Source of the DNA: Gaiellales bacterium
GTDB taxonomy: Bacteria; Actinomycetota; Thermoleophilia; RBG-16-64-13
Direction: 5' to 3'
Assembly: GCA_012719395.1 (NCBI GenBank)
Contig: JAAYAL010000052.1
Location: 36,234 to 100,233, forward strand
DNA length: 64,000 nt
Positions 41,708-49,936 of this stretch are shown here, in pieces (position 1 is the first letter of the stretch; every line of letters begins with the position of its first letter). A model generated the notes under the pieces. The model did not search any database, had not been told where the DNA came from, and saw nothing but the letters and a program-made list of their open reading frames with translations. A program made the position numbers and the translations under genes.

Positions 41708-42387
41708 GGGTGAGAGAAGAGGTCTGGGTGCCCGGGCCGCACCGGCTGGAGGGGATCTTGGAGGCCCCGGATCCCGGAGCGGTGGAGGGCGGAGCCGTGC
41801 CGGGAGGTGCGGTGGTGTCACACGCCCATCCCTTGTACGGCGGCTCCATGACTCTGCCCGTGGTGCACCACGCGGCCAAGGGCTGCCGGGAGGCGGGGCT
41901 GGCCACGTTGCGCTTCAACTTCCGTGGCGTGGGCCGCAGTGAAGGTCTCTTTCACGGCACGGACGAAGCCCGCGATGTGATGGCTGCCGCCGCGTTCCTG
42001 GGCACTCGGGTGGGCTCGTGGCCGTTGGTGTTGGCCGGCTACTCCTTTGGGGCCAGTATGTCAATGCTGGCAGCCGTGGAGCTCAAGCCCGCGGCGCTGA
42101 TCCTGGTGGCGTTCCCTCTGGTGTTTGAGACGCTGGAGCCGTTCGTATTCTCGCGCATCGGCGAATACGAAGGGCCGGTCCTGGCCCTGTGTGGGACGGA
42201 GGACCAGATTGCGCTGCCGGGCAGAGTGGAGGCTTTTCTGAAGGAACGAGGGCTGTCGGCGGAGATGACGGTGCTCGACGGCGCCGACCATCTCTTTGGC
42301 GGAAGGCAGGCCCTCATCGAGCGAACGATCGGGGACTTCCTGCAAAGGGCCCTGAATGGGAAGGAGGCTGCGGGTGGAGAAGCCTGA
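41704..42387 (+). CDS. Alpha/beta hydrolase (KANL3/dienelactone-hydrolase-like)
   Basis: 227 residues from GTG 41704 (GTG 41710 also possible). Features are VVSHAHPLYGGSM, the RFNFRGVGRSEG strand, nucleophile Ser in VLAGYSFGASMS, Asp region ALCGTEDQIALP and His in LDGADHLFGG. This group is common in bacteria with unknown substrates. It overlaps the next gene by 14 bases, which suggests coupling with the helicase-like gene; functional link unknown. Confidence 0.92.
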   Translation: MRVREEVWVPGPHRLEGILEAPDPGAVEGGAVPGGAVVSHAHPLYGGSMTLPVVHHAAKGCREAGLATLRFNFRGVGRSEGLFHGTDEARDVMAAAAFLGTRVGSWPLVLAGYSFGASMSMLAAVELKPAALILVAFPLVFETLEPFVFSRIGEYEGPVLALCGTEDQIALPGRVEAFLKERGLSAEMTVLDGADHLFGGRQALIERTIGDFLQRALNGKEAAGGEA

Positions 42388-44638
42388 GCAGCAGGCTGAG
42401 GAGGGCGCGGGCGGGTCGCGGTTCGGTGACTTCGCTTTGACGCGCTTAGACGAGACACAATTGGCCGAGAGGGGTTTCGAGCGCCTGAGCGCCGCTCAGC
42501 GTTTGGCGCTCCCGGGGCTTGTCCGCGGGGAGAATGTGTTGATGCTGGCACCTTCCGGCACGGGGCGGACGGCTCTGGCCGCCATGATGGCGGTGGACAG
42601 AGTGGACCGTGAGCAAACCGGTCTGCAGGCGGTGCTGTTGGTGCTCACGCCGGACACCGTAGTGGAAACCGCCGCGGAGGTCGCGCGCGTGGGCGGCTGG
42701 ACGGAGTCGGCGGTGTTGGCCGTGCAGCCCGGTCTACGGAGGGATCGCATCGGGGCCGCGTTGCGCAAGGGGGCAGTGGTGGCCGTGGGTACGCCGGCTC
42801 GTGTGCTCGACCTGGTCCAGCGGGGGGCTCTATCACTGCAGACGGTTGCTTTTGTCGCCGTGCTGGAGGCGGACCTCATGTTGCAGCTGGAGGCGGAGGC
42901 GACCCTGGAGCGACTGGCCGCCCTGGTGCCGCCCTCGGCGCAACGTATGATCAGCGCGGCGCAGCCCACGGAGCGCCTCCAGCTTCTGGCGCGCTCCCTG
43001 TGTATCTCCGAGCAGGGAGCGGCGGTGTCGACCACTCCCCTGGAGTGGGCACAACTCAGGGATAGCATTCTGGAAGTGGCAGAGGACGAGAAGCTGGATC
43101 TGCTGTCCGCATTGCGCGCTCATGATCGGGCGGAGGGGCGCGAGACGGTGGTGCTCGTCCGCTCCATGGTGTGGCGGCGCTGGGTCCAGGAAGGGCTGGC
43201 GTGGCGCGGCGTTCAGGGTTGCCGCGTTGAGGAAGAGAGAAGCTACGTGGCCGTGCCCGCCGAGGAGAGCGGGGGAGACGGTGGTGGCCGCGGGTCCCAG
43301 CAGCGATTGCTGGTCTCGTATCATCTGCCGCTGGAACCGGGATCGTGGCTGCCTGCCGGCGAAGGCTCGGGCACTATCCTCGTGACTCCTGCCGAGTATT
43401 GGGATCTGGTGCGGCTGTCCCGGGAGACGTGCGTGCCACCGGTGCAGGAACCGGCGCTCACGACGCAAGTCACCGCCCCGGTGCCGACGCCGAACACGGC
43501 TGCGCTCACGCACATGCAGCCGGAAGAGCCGGGCGAGGCTCCTGCCGCCCCTGTGGTTGCCGAGGCGGAGGCCGTGGAGGTGGCGGTACCCGATGTGGTG
43601 CCGCTGCAGCCTGACGTGCCCGCGTCGCCCGGGCCCCAGATGCCCGAGCAGCCAACGCTATCAGAAGCGGCCTCGTCAGAAACGCATCCGCCTGAGTCCG
43701 AAGAGGCCGAAGCTGAGGTTGCCGCTGAAGGGGAAGCCGCCGAGGAGCCGGAGAAGACCGGACCGGCCAAAGGCAGGCGACGGCGCGAGGGGGCACGTGA
43801 CGATGGACTGACCGAAGCGGAGAGAGTGGCCCGGCGGCATATCCGGAGAGACGTGGCGCGCAAGATAGAGCGGATCGACCCGGAGGACGCCGCGCGGGAA
43901 TCGGAGAGGCTGGCTCGCGAATCCGTCAGGGAGTCGATCTACCAGCAGGTCTTCGCCGACGAAACCCAGCCTGAGGCGGCTGCCATGGGGCCGGAAGTCG
44001 AACGGGAAGAAGCGGCCCGACGCCGTCGCTTGGAGGTCGCCGCGCGCCTGGATGAGGCCAGACGCCAGCTGGCCGTGAATGGTCTGCGCGCGGCGACGGC
44101 GCAGGGAGCCGTGGCCGGGGAAGAGCCGGCGGTCATGGAACGGGAGCCGCTCACGCCGGACGAAGAGCGTCTGGTGGCCTTTGCTCAGGGAGTTCTGGAA
44201 GCGGTGAGCGGGTGGCTGCGCGCGGAGTCGGAGGTATCGGCCGTACACCGGGCTCTCGCCGAGCGGCTGTTGCAGGACCGGGACGCCGGCGACGTGATCG
44301 CCGTGCTGCTGCAGCGCCTGTTCGTCGCCACACCCGCATTGCCTGCGCCTTTGGCGACGGCAGAGGAAGGGGAGAGTGGCGTGGCCCGTCTTTTCATCTC
44401 CCTTGGGCGTCAGGCCGGTGTCAATCAGCAGCAGTTGCTGCGCTTGGTGGAGCAGATGAGCGGTGTGCCGGAAGCTGAGCTGGGGCGCGCTGACGTGCTT
44501 GCCCGCTACTCCTTCCTGGAAGTGAAGGCGGAGGCGGCCGAGAGGGTGATCGCCGAGATGAATGGCAAGCGCTACCGGGGACGGGAAATCGCCGTGGATA
44601 GAGCGAAACCGCCCCGAAACACGTGGTCCGCACCGTAG
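42374..44638 (+). CDS. Degenerate DEAD-box helicase-like protein with DbpA RNA-binding domain
   Basis: 754 residues from GTG 42374, six bases after AAGGAGG. The N-terminal RecA-like domain keeps the fold (ERGFERLSAAQRLALPGLVRG; TPARVLDL), but motif I is APSGTGRTAL with Arg65 in place of the essential Lys, and motif II is LEAD instead of DEAD. No motif VI (HRxGRxGR) is found. An acidic, Pro/Glu-rich linker of about 200 residues and a basic coiled region follow. The last ~75 residues, starting VARLFISLGRQAGVNQQQL and ending KRYRGREIAVDRAK, are a clear DbpA-type RNA-binding domain. Probably an ATPase-dead RNA-binding relative of CsdA/DbpA. Confidence 0.85.
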   Translation: MEKPEQQAEEGAGGSRFGDFALTRLDETQLAERGFERLSAAQRLALPGLVRGENVLMLAPSGTGRTALAAMMAVDRVDREQTGLQAVLLVLTPDTVVETAAEVARVGGWTESAVLAVQPGLRRDRIGAALRKGAVVAVGTPARVLDLVQRGALSLQTVAFVAVLEADLMLQLEAEATLERLAALVPPSAQRMISAAQPTERLQLLARSLCISEQGAAVSTTPLEWAQLRDSILEVAEDEKLDLLSALRAHDRAEGRETVVLVRSMVWRRWVQEGLAWRGVQGCRVEEERSYVAVPAEESGGDGGGRGSQQRLLVSYHLPLEPGSWLPAGEGSGTILVTPAEYWDLVRLSRETCVPPVQEPALTTQVTAPVPTPNTAALTHMQPEEPGEAPAAPVVAEAEAVEVAVPDVVPLQPDVPASPGPQMPEQPTLSEAASSETHPPESEEAEAEVAAEGEAAEEPEKTGPAKGRRRREGARDDGLTEAERVARRHIRRDVARKIERIDPEDAARESERLARESVRESIYQQVFADETQPEAAAMGPEVEREEAARRRRLEVAARLDEARRQLAVNGLRAATAQGAVAGEEPAVMEREPLTPDEERLVAFAQGVLEAVSGWLRAESEVSAVHRALAERLLQDRDAGDVIAVLLQRLFVATPALPAPLATAEEGESGVARLFISLGRQAGVNQQQLLRLVEQMSGVPEAELGRADVLARYSFLEVKAEAAERVIAEMNGKRYRGREIAVDRAKPPRNTWSAP

Positions 44639-44671
44639 GGAGATCCTGTGGTAAGGAAAGGAGTTGAGTAA

Positions 44672-45244
44672 ATGGAGCTGAAGGGTTCTGAGACCGAGAA
44701 AAACCTCATGCGCGCGTTTGCCGGGGAAGCCCAGGCGCGCAATCGTTACACATACTACGCCGACATCGCGGAGGGAGAGGGGTACCTGCAGATCGCGCAG
44801 CTCTTCCGGGAGACGGCCGACAATGAGAAGGAACACGCCAAGGTGTTCTTCAAGCTGCTCGCCGGGGGGATGGTAGCCTTTGACGGCCTGTACCCGGCCG
44901 GCCCGGCGGGCACAACCGAGGAGAACCTGCTGGCGGCGGCGGAGGGGGAGAAGGAGGAGTGGTCGGCTCTCTACCCGGGCTTTTCCGAGATCGCCGAGCG
45001 CGAGGGATTCAAGAAGGCGGCTGCCACTTTCCGCAACATATCCAAGGTGGAGAGCTGGCACGAGCGCCGCTATCGCAGACTGCTGGAGAACGTGCAGAAG
45101 GGGCTTGTCTTCAAGCGTGATGAGCCGGTCCGCTGGAAATGTGACAACTGCGGCTACGTCCACGAGGGCCCGGAGGCGCCGAAGGTGTGCCCGGCCTGTG
45201 CACAGCAGCAGAAGTACTTCGAGCTGTTCGTCGAGGCTTACTAG
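44672..45244 (+). CDS. Rubrerythrin
   Basis: 190 residues. Ferritin-like di-iron domain (EKNLMRAFAGEAQARNRYTY; ETADNEKEHAKVFF; SKVESWHERRYRRLL) followed by a rubredoxin-like domain CDNCGYVHEG...CPAC. It reduces hydrogen peroxide in anaerobes using NAD(P)H-derived electrons. AAGGAAAGGAG precedes ATG 44672. Two strong hairpins follow the gene. Fits an anaerobic lifestyle. Confidence 0.97.
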   Translation: MELKGSETEKNLMRAFAGEAQARNRYTYYADIAEGEGYLQIAQLFRETADNEKEHAKVFFKLLAGGMVAFDGLYPAGPAGTTEENLLAAAEGEKEEWSALYPGFSEIAEREGFKKAAATFRNISKVESWHERRYRRLLENVQKGLVFKRDEPVRWKCDNCGYVHEGPEAPKVCPACAQQQKYFELFVEAY

Positions 45245-45249
45245 GGGGT

Positions 45250-45277
45250 GGCGCGCGATGCCGTTGCGTCGCGCGCC
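45250..45277 (+). terminator. Hairpin 1 after rubrerythrin
   Basis: GGCGCGCGA (45250-45258) pairs perfectly with TCGCGCGCC (45269-45277) across a 10-base loop, 6 bases after the rubrerythrin stop codon. Confidence 0.6.
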
Positions 45278-45287
45278 CCGCAGTTGA

Positions 45288-45330
45288 GCCCCGGGGGGGG
45301 CGGAGCCTACAGCTCCGCCCCCCCCGGGGC
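45288..45330 (+). terminator. Hairpin 2 after rubrerythrin (19-bp stem)
   Basis: Perfect 19-bp arms (45288-45306 and 45312-45330) with a 5-base loop CTACA; the stem contains a run of eight G paired to eight C. The downstream strand is GTTCTGGGCTTGTTG, moderately T-rich. Very likely the main transcription terminator of the gene. Confidence 0.75.
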
Positions 45331-45395
45331 GTTCTGGGCTTGTTGTCGGGCCAAGCTCCAACCAAAGCCGGATGTGCGTGGCGGCGGCGCGCGTG

Positions 45396-45408
45396 TACGC
45401 TCCGGCCA
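45396..45408 (+). promoter_or_regulatory. Putative leaderless promoter of comEA
   Basis: TACGCT (45396-45401) fits the TAnnnT -10 pattern and is followed by six bases and the ATG. No Shine-Dalgarno site is seen. Confidence 0.4.
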
Positions 45409-46049
45409 TGAAGCCCCGTCGCCTTCAGCTGATTCTGTACGTGCTCGCGGCTGCCGTGGTGGTGGCCGTTGGGCTTTGGGGCTTGGCTTCGTACCCGGGG
45501 CGGGAGGGCGTGCTGGTGCCGGCCGTCAGCGCTCAGGGCTCAGGGGACCCGGGCGTTGGCGGGATTGCGGGCGGCCTGTCGTGGGACGTGTCCTCCACCA
45601 CCAGCAGCACGCTTCCACTGATCTACGTCCAGGTGAGTGGCGCCGTGCGCAACCCTGGTGTGCATCGGGTGGAGCGAGGAGCGCGTCTGTTCCAGGTACT
45701 GGAGGCGGCAGGCGGGCTGGAGGCGGATGCGGACAGTGAGACGTTGGCGCTGGCGGCCGTGGTGGCGGACGGGGCCAGCGTACACGTGCCGCGCGTGGGG
45801 GAGACGGCGTCCGGCATGGTGCCGGCGGCCCCTGGGGACCGGCCGGCTCAGAACGCTGGGCCTGTGTCGTTGAGTGCCGCCTCAAGGGAGGAGTTGGACG
45901 CCCTGCCCGGGATCGGGCCGGCGCTGGCGGCGGCCATCATCGCCTACCGAGATGAGCACGGGCCCTTCGTCTCGGTAGAGGAGTTGGAGGAAGTGCCGGG
46001 CATCGGGCCCTCCCTGCTGTCCAAGCTGAAGGATCGTGTCGTTCCCTAG
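45408..46049 (+). CDS. comEA: ComEA-type competence DNA-binding protein
   Basis: 213 residues from ATG 45408. N-terminal membrane anchor (LILYVLAAAVVVAVGLWGL), a disordered Ser/Thr linker, an SLBB domain (LIYVQVSGAVRNPGVHRV, GARLFQVLEAAGG) and a C-terminal helix-hairpin-helix DNA-binding pair (AASREELDALPGIGPALAAA; LEEVPGIGPSLLSKLK). It binds incoming double-stranded DNA at the cell surface during transformation. Overlaps comEC by 14 bases. Confidence 0.95.
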   Translation: MKPRRLQLILYVLAAAVVVAVGLWGLASYPGREGVLVPAVSAQGSGDPGVGGIAGGLSWDVSSTTSSTLPLIYVQVSGAVRNPGVHRVERGARLFQVLEAAGGLEADADSETLALAAVVADGASVHVPRVGETASGMVPAAPGDRPAQNAGPVSLSAASREELDALPGIGPALAAAIIAYRDEHGPFVSVEELEEVPGIGPSLLSKLKDRVVP

Positions 46050-48585
46050 TCTGCAGGAGCGGGAGCGGCGGCGCCCGCGAGGCTGGGAGGCGTTGCGGTG
46101 TCTGGGGATGGGCGGCTGGATCCTGAGGCGGGCGGGCCTGGCCAGGTGCGCGTGGGGAGCGGCAACCGTGGGGCTGGCCGTGGCCGTGTTGGGAGTGGGG
46201 TCACGTCTCACCCTGACCTTGGGCGCGGGGCTCACGTTGGCTCTGGTGGCGGTAGTGGCGGCCGTGGGGCCCCGCCGCGGTGACATGGTCCCCCTGCTTG
46301 TCATCACCTGCGCGCTGGCGGCGGGGTTGGGGTTGGGCGCGCTCCGCGTGCAGGCGCTGAGCAGCAGTCCCATGGCTGAAGGCGTGGGGCGCTTGGTTGC
46401 AGTGGAAGTGGTTCTCCAGGACGGCTTGGTTGAGCGCGGGCGCTATCTGTCGGGCCCTGCCCGGGTCACAGGTAGGAACGGTCAGCCCTGGGCCGGGGGC
46501 GGTGTGTGGCTGCAGGTGGCGATTCCCTTTTCCGGCGGGGGGGAGGAGCGAGATGCCGTCGCCGCGGAGCTGGGGGCGGGCCGGGGTGACGTGCTATGCG
46601 TGGAGGGACGTGTGGGTATCCCTATCGCGCGTGGCTCGGGATTCGATCAGGCTGCCTACCTGCGCCGACAGGGCATAGCGGTCACGTTGACGGCGGCGGT
46701 TGGGGATGTGCAACTCACGGGTCATCGTGGCGGCATCGCCGGGTGGATCGATCATCTGCGTCTTCGCATGTGCGCCAACCTGAGGTTGGGGATCCCCTCC
46801 ACCCATGCGGGTGTTCTTCAGGGCATCCTCCTGGGGCTGAAACAGGGCATCCCAGACGGGACCATGGAAGCCTTCCGCCGTGCCGGGCTTGCCCATCTGC
46901 TGACGGTCAGTGGGTCCCACATCGCCTGGTTGCTGGTGCTCATGACGGCCTTGGGTCGCGCTCTGCGTCTGTCGCGGACGGTGGCCCTGGTGCTTTCGCT
47001 GGTTCTCCTGATGCTGTTCGTTCCCCTGACAGACGAAAGCCCCTCGGTGGTGAGGGCGGGTGTGGCCGGCGGGTTGCTGGTGGCGTGCCGTCTGAGTGGT
47101 AGACGCCGGGATACCTGGCAGGTGGTGCTGATGTCGGCCACCATGCTCTTGGCTTCCAATCCGTTCATGATCATGTCCCCGGGTTTCCAGCTCTCCTTCG
47201 CGGCGGTGGTTGGCATTGTGTGCTGGGCCGGCCCGATTGCCGCCAGATTGTCCCGTTTGCCTCCCCTTCTGGCGGAAGCGGCCGCCGTCACCCTGGCCGC
47301 TTCCGCTGCTACGCTGCCTGTCTCACTGCTGCAGTTTGGAGAGGCGTCGCTCAGCTCGCTTCCGGCCAACCTGGCCGTGGGCCCGCTGGTGCCGCTAGTG
47401 ACCGGGATGGCGCTGCTGGGATCGCTGAGTGGGCTCGCTGCCACGTGGTGTGCGGTCCTTTTCAATTTTCCGGCGGCGGTGCTTGTGGAGTGGACGTGCC
47501 GCGTGGCATCTGTCGCCGCCCGGGCTCCTGCGCTGGGCCGAGGTGCCGTGGGCCCGCTGGCGGCCGCAGCTGTGGCGGCGGCCGCGGCGTGGTTGGTGAT
47601 GCGGCGCCGGGCGGCCGGCCGCCCGGCGCCGCCTTCCGCGGGCGTCTGCCTCTCGGTGGTCGCGGCGGCCGGATTGGCGGGTGCGTTGCTCTTCTTCCCC
47701 GCGGTCAGCATCTACGATGCGGCTGAACTCTGGCGGGCGCGGTTGGCCTGGCCGGCGGGGGGTGAGATCCGCGTGCTGGACGTGGGACAGGGGAGTGCCA
47801 CGTTGGTGCGCACCCCGCACGGCCACGCGGTGCTCATCGACGCCGGGCCTCCGGAGCAGGGCTTGGTCCACCAACTCCGTGCCCTGGGGGTGGATCGCGT
47901 GGACCTGGTGATCATCTCTCATGCACACGAGGACCACTTCGGGGGCTTGGGCGAAATGGCCGGGACCATCGCGGTGGGAGCCATTCTGGATACGGTGACC
48001 CACGTGGCCGTTTCTCCCGGTTCAGCGGAGGGCGGGTTGTTGGCCGGCAAGGGAGAGGAGGCAGAGCTGGTTTCGTATCTGGAGGCGCGGAAGAGCCTTG
48101 TATCGCCGGAGGAGGTGGGCCATCCCCCCAGCGGGACCGAAATGAATGTGGACGGTGCACTGCTGCGATTCATGGGTGCCACCAGTGCCGAGGGGACGGC
48201 TTCGGAGGATGTCAACGCGCTCTCTCTTGTGGTGGAGGTCTGCTTGGGAGGCGTTGCTATACTCGTGCCCGGTGACGCGGAGGCGCAGTACCTGGAGGCA
48301 ATGGAGCTGAATGCGGTGGACGTTCTGGCCGTGGCCCATCACGGCAGCAAGGGGGCAGTATCGGATGAGCTCCTGCAGGAGCTCCGCCTGGGACTCGCCG
48401 TGATATCGGTGGGTCGCGACAACCGCTTCGGCCATCCCCACGCTGAGACCATGCTGTCCCTTGACCGGGCTCATATCCCTGCGCTTCGCACGGATGAATG
48501 CGGGTGGGTGGCGCTGCGGCCCGCGGGTCAAGGAGTGGACGTGGTAGTGGAGAAGTCGCCGTTGATGGCGGAGGTTGCAAGGTGA
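46036..48585 (+). CDS. comEC: ComEC/Rec2 DNA-uptake channel protein
   Basis: 849 residues. N-terminal membrane helices and OB-like segment, the central competence channel (GILLGLKQGIPDGTMEAFRR then AGLAHLLTVSGSHIAWLL is the family mark), and a C-terminal metallo-beta-lactamase domain with VIISHAHEDHFGGLGEM and VAHHGSKGAVS. It transports single-stranded DNA across the membrane. The start GTG 46036 overlaps comEA; a more internal ATG at 46108 is possible. Translational coupling with holA (GTGA overlap). Confidence 0.95.
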   Translation: MSFPSLQERERRRPRGWEALRCLGMGGWILRRAGLARCAWGAATVGLAVAVLGVGSRLTLTLGAGLTLALVAVVAAVGPRRGDMVPLLVITCALAAGLGLGALRVQALSSSPMAEGVGRLVAVEVVLQDGLVERGRYLSGPARVTGRNGQPWAGGGVWLQVAIPFSGGGEERDAVAAELGAGRGDVLCVEGRVGIPIARGSGFDQAAYLRRQGIAVTLTAAVGDVQLTGHRGGIAGWIDHLRLRMCANLRLGIPSTHAGVLQGILLGLKQGIPDGTMEAFRRAGLAHLLTVSGSHIAWLLVLMTALGRALRLSRTVALVLSLVLLMLFVPLTDESPSVVRAGVAGGLLVACRLSGRRRDTWQVVLMSATMLLASNPFMIMSPGFQLSFAAVVGIVCWAGPIAARLSRLPPLLAEAAAVTLAASAATLPVSLLQFGEASLSSLPANLAVGPLVPLVTGMALLGSLSGLAATWCAVLFNFPAAVLVEWTCRVASVAARAPALGRGAVGPLAAAAVAAAAAWLVMRRRAAGRPAPPSAGVCLSVVAAAGLAGALLFFPAVSIYDAAELWRARLAWPAGGEIRVLDVGQGSATLVRTPHGHAVLIDAGPPEQGLVHQLRALGVDRVDLVIISHAHEDHFGGLGEMAGTIAVGAILDTVTHVAVSPGSAEGGLLAGKGEEAELVSYLEARKSLVSPEEVGHPPSGTEMNVDGALLRFMGATSAEGTASEDVNALSLVVEVCLGGVAILVPGDAEAQYLEAMELNAVDVLAVAHHGSKGAVSDELLQELRLGLAVISVGRDNRFGHPHAETMLSLDRAHIPALRTDECGWVALRPAGQGVDVVVEKSPLMAEVAR

Positions 48586-49571
48586 CAGAGCCGCTTCGAC
48601 CGGCCTACCTCATCATGGGGGATGACGCGCCCCAAGTGGAGCTGGCCCTCAAGCGCCTGCGGCGGCGTATCTCCCAGGAATCCGGCACGGATCTCAACAT
48701 CGATGAGTTCAACGCGCAGCCCGGCAACGCGTCGCAGGTGGTGGCCGCCGCCAACACCCTGGCTTTCCTGGGAGGCGTCCGCCTGGTTCTGGTGCATGGA
48801 GCACAGAGCTGGCACAAGGCGGACAAGGAGAAGTTGGCTGCCTATCTGCGCTCGCCGGCGCCTGACGCCTGTCTGGCATTGGTGGCGGACAAGCTGCCGG
48901 CAACCGATCCCCTGCGCAAGGGTGTGCAGGCGGCGGGCACGGTGCTGGAGTATTGGGCGCCCAAGAAAGAGGACCTTATCAAGTGGCTCCAGAAACAGGC
49001 GCACAAGGTCAATCTGGAGCTGGGGGCGCCGGTGGCCCGGCTCTTGGTTCAGCGTGTGGGTGAGCACCAGCACGTGCTGTTGCGGGAAGTGGAGAAACTG
49101 GCCGCGTACAAGGACGGCGAGCCTGTCATCGCCGAGGATGTTGAGCTTCTCTCCAGCCGGACGCTCGAGGCCAGCGTGTTCGCTCTCACGGACGCGCTCG
49201 CCGCCGGTGCCGCCGCCCGCGCCTTCAGTGTCCTGGAAGAGCTCTACGCTTCAGGTGAAGATGCGTCGGGGCTCTTCTATCGCGTGTTGTGGCATTTCGA
49301 GAAACTCGCCCGCACAGTTGCCTTGCGACTGGAGGGACGCTCCCAAGAGGAGGCGGTGCGGGAGTTGGGCATGCATCCCTTTGCCGCGCGGAAGCTCTGG
49401 CAGCAGGCGCGGGAGGTAACGCCGGAAGCGGTGCGCATAGCCTTGGGTGCCTTGGCCGAGGCGGATGCTCAGATGAAGGGCAAGAGCAACTTGCCGCCTG
49501 ACCTGGTGTTTGAGCTGTGCCTGGGTCGGATACTGGATGCCCGTGTGCCGGTGGGGCCACGGGAGGAGTGA
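48582..49571 (+). CDS. holA: DNA polymerase III subunit delta
   Basis: 329 residues from GTG 48582, overlapping the comEC stop, with GGAGG upstream. Family features include the opening PAYLIMGDDAPQVELALKRL, AANTLAFLGGVRLVLVHGA, LRREVEKL-like LLREVEKLAAY and the C-terminal collar domain (FYRVLWHFEKLART). It opens the beta clamp within the clamp loader. The comEC-holA-rpsT neighbourhood is conserved in many Gram-positive bacteria. Confidence 0.95.
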   Translation: MTEPLRPAYLIMGDDAPQVELALKRLRRRISQESGTDLNIDEFNAQPGNASQVVAAANTLAFLGGVRLVLVHGAQSWHKADKEKLAAYLRSPAPDACLALVADKLPATDPLRKGVQAAGTVLEYWAPKKEDLIKWLQKQAHKVNLELGAPVARLLVQRVGEHQHVLLREVEKLAAYKDGEPVIAEDVELLSSRTLEASVFALTDALAAGAAARAFSVLEELYASGEDASGLFYRVLWHFEKLARTVALRLEGRSQEEAVRELGMHPFAARKLWQQAREVTPEAVRIALGALAEADAQMKGKSNLPPDLVFELCLGRILDARVPVGPREE

Positions 49572-49589
49572 GTGACTCCAGACAGAAGA

Positions 49590-49606
49590 GGCGCCCGGCG
49601 GGCGCC
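49590..49606. terminator. Bidirectional hairpin between holA and rpsT
   Basis: GGCGCCC-GGC-GGGCGCC (7-bp stem) lies between the convergent ends. On the plus strand CCCTTTGCG follows; on the minus strand TCTTCTGTCT follows, so it may serve both genes, better for rpsT. Confidence 0.6.
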
Positions 49607-49615
49607 CCCTTTGCG

Positions 49616-49876
49616 TCACTTCTGGGCCAGGGCCCTGGCCACCCGTGCCTTCTTGTGAGACGCGTTGTTCTTATGTATGGCCTTGTGGGCCGCTGCTTTG
49701 TCAATGGTCGAGGTGAGCTTGGCGGCCACCGTGGCCGCGGCCTCCTCCTCACCGGCAGTGAGCGTACTATTCAAACGCTTGAACAGCGTCTTGATGCTGG
49801 ATCTGTAGCGCAGGTTCTCCATCCGCTGCCGTGCGGCGATACGAACGCGCTTGCGCTGTTGGGGAGTGTTCGCCAA
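49616..49876 (-). CDS. rpsT: 30S ribosomal protein S20
   Basis: 86 residues, helical and basic, normal S20 length. Opens ANTPQQRKRVRIAARQRM and closes AAHKAIHKNNASHKKARVAR. The start is TTG at 49876 with a near-perfect GAAGGAGGTGA upstream. It lies on the minus strand between holA and murJ. Confidence 0.97.
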   Translation of the reverse strand: MANTPQQRKRVRIAARQRMENLRYRSSIKTLFKRLNSTLTAGEEEAAATVAAKLTSTIDKAAAHKAIHKNNASHKKARVARALAQK

Positions 49877-49936
49877 GATTCACCTCCTTCCTCGGCTTCC
49901 CTTGAGGGCCGAGGGAGTTTAGCATAGGCCGAATCC

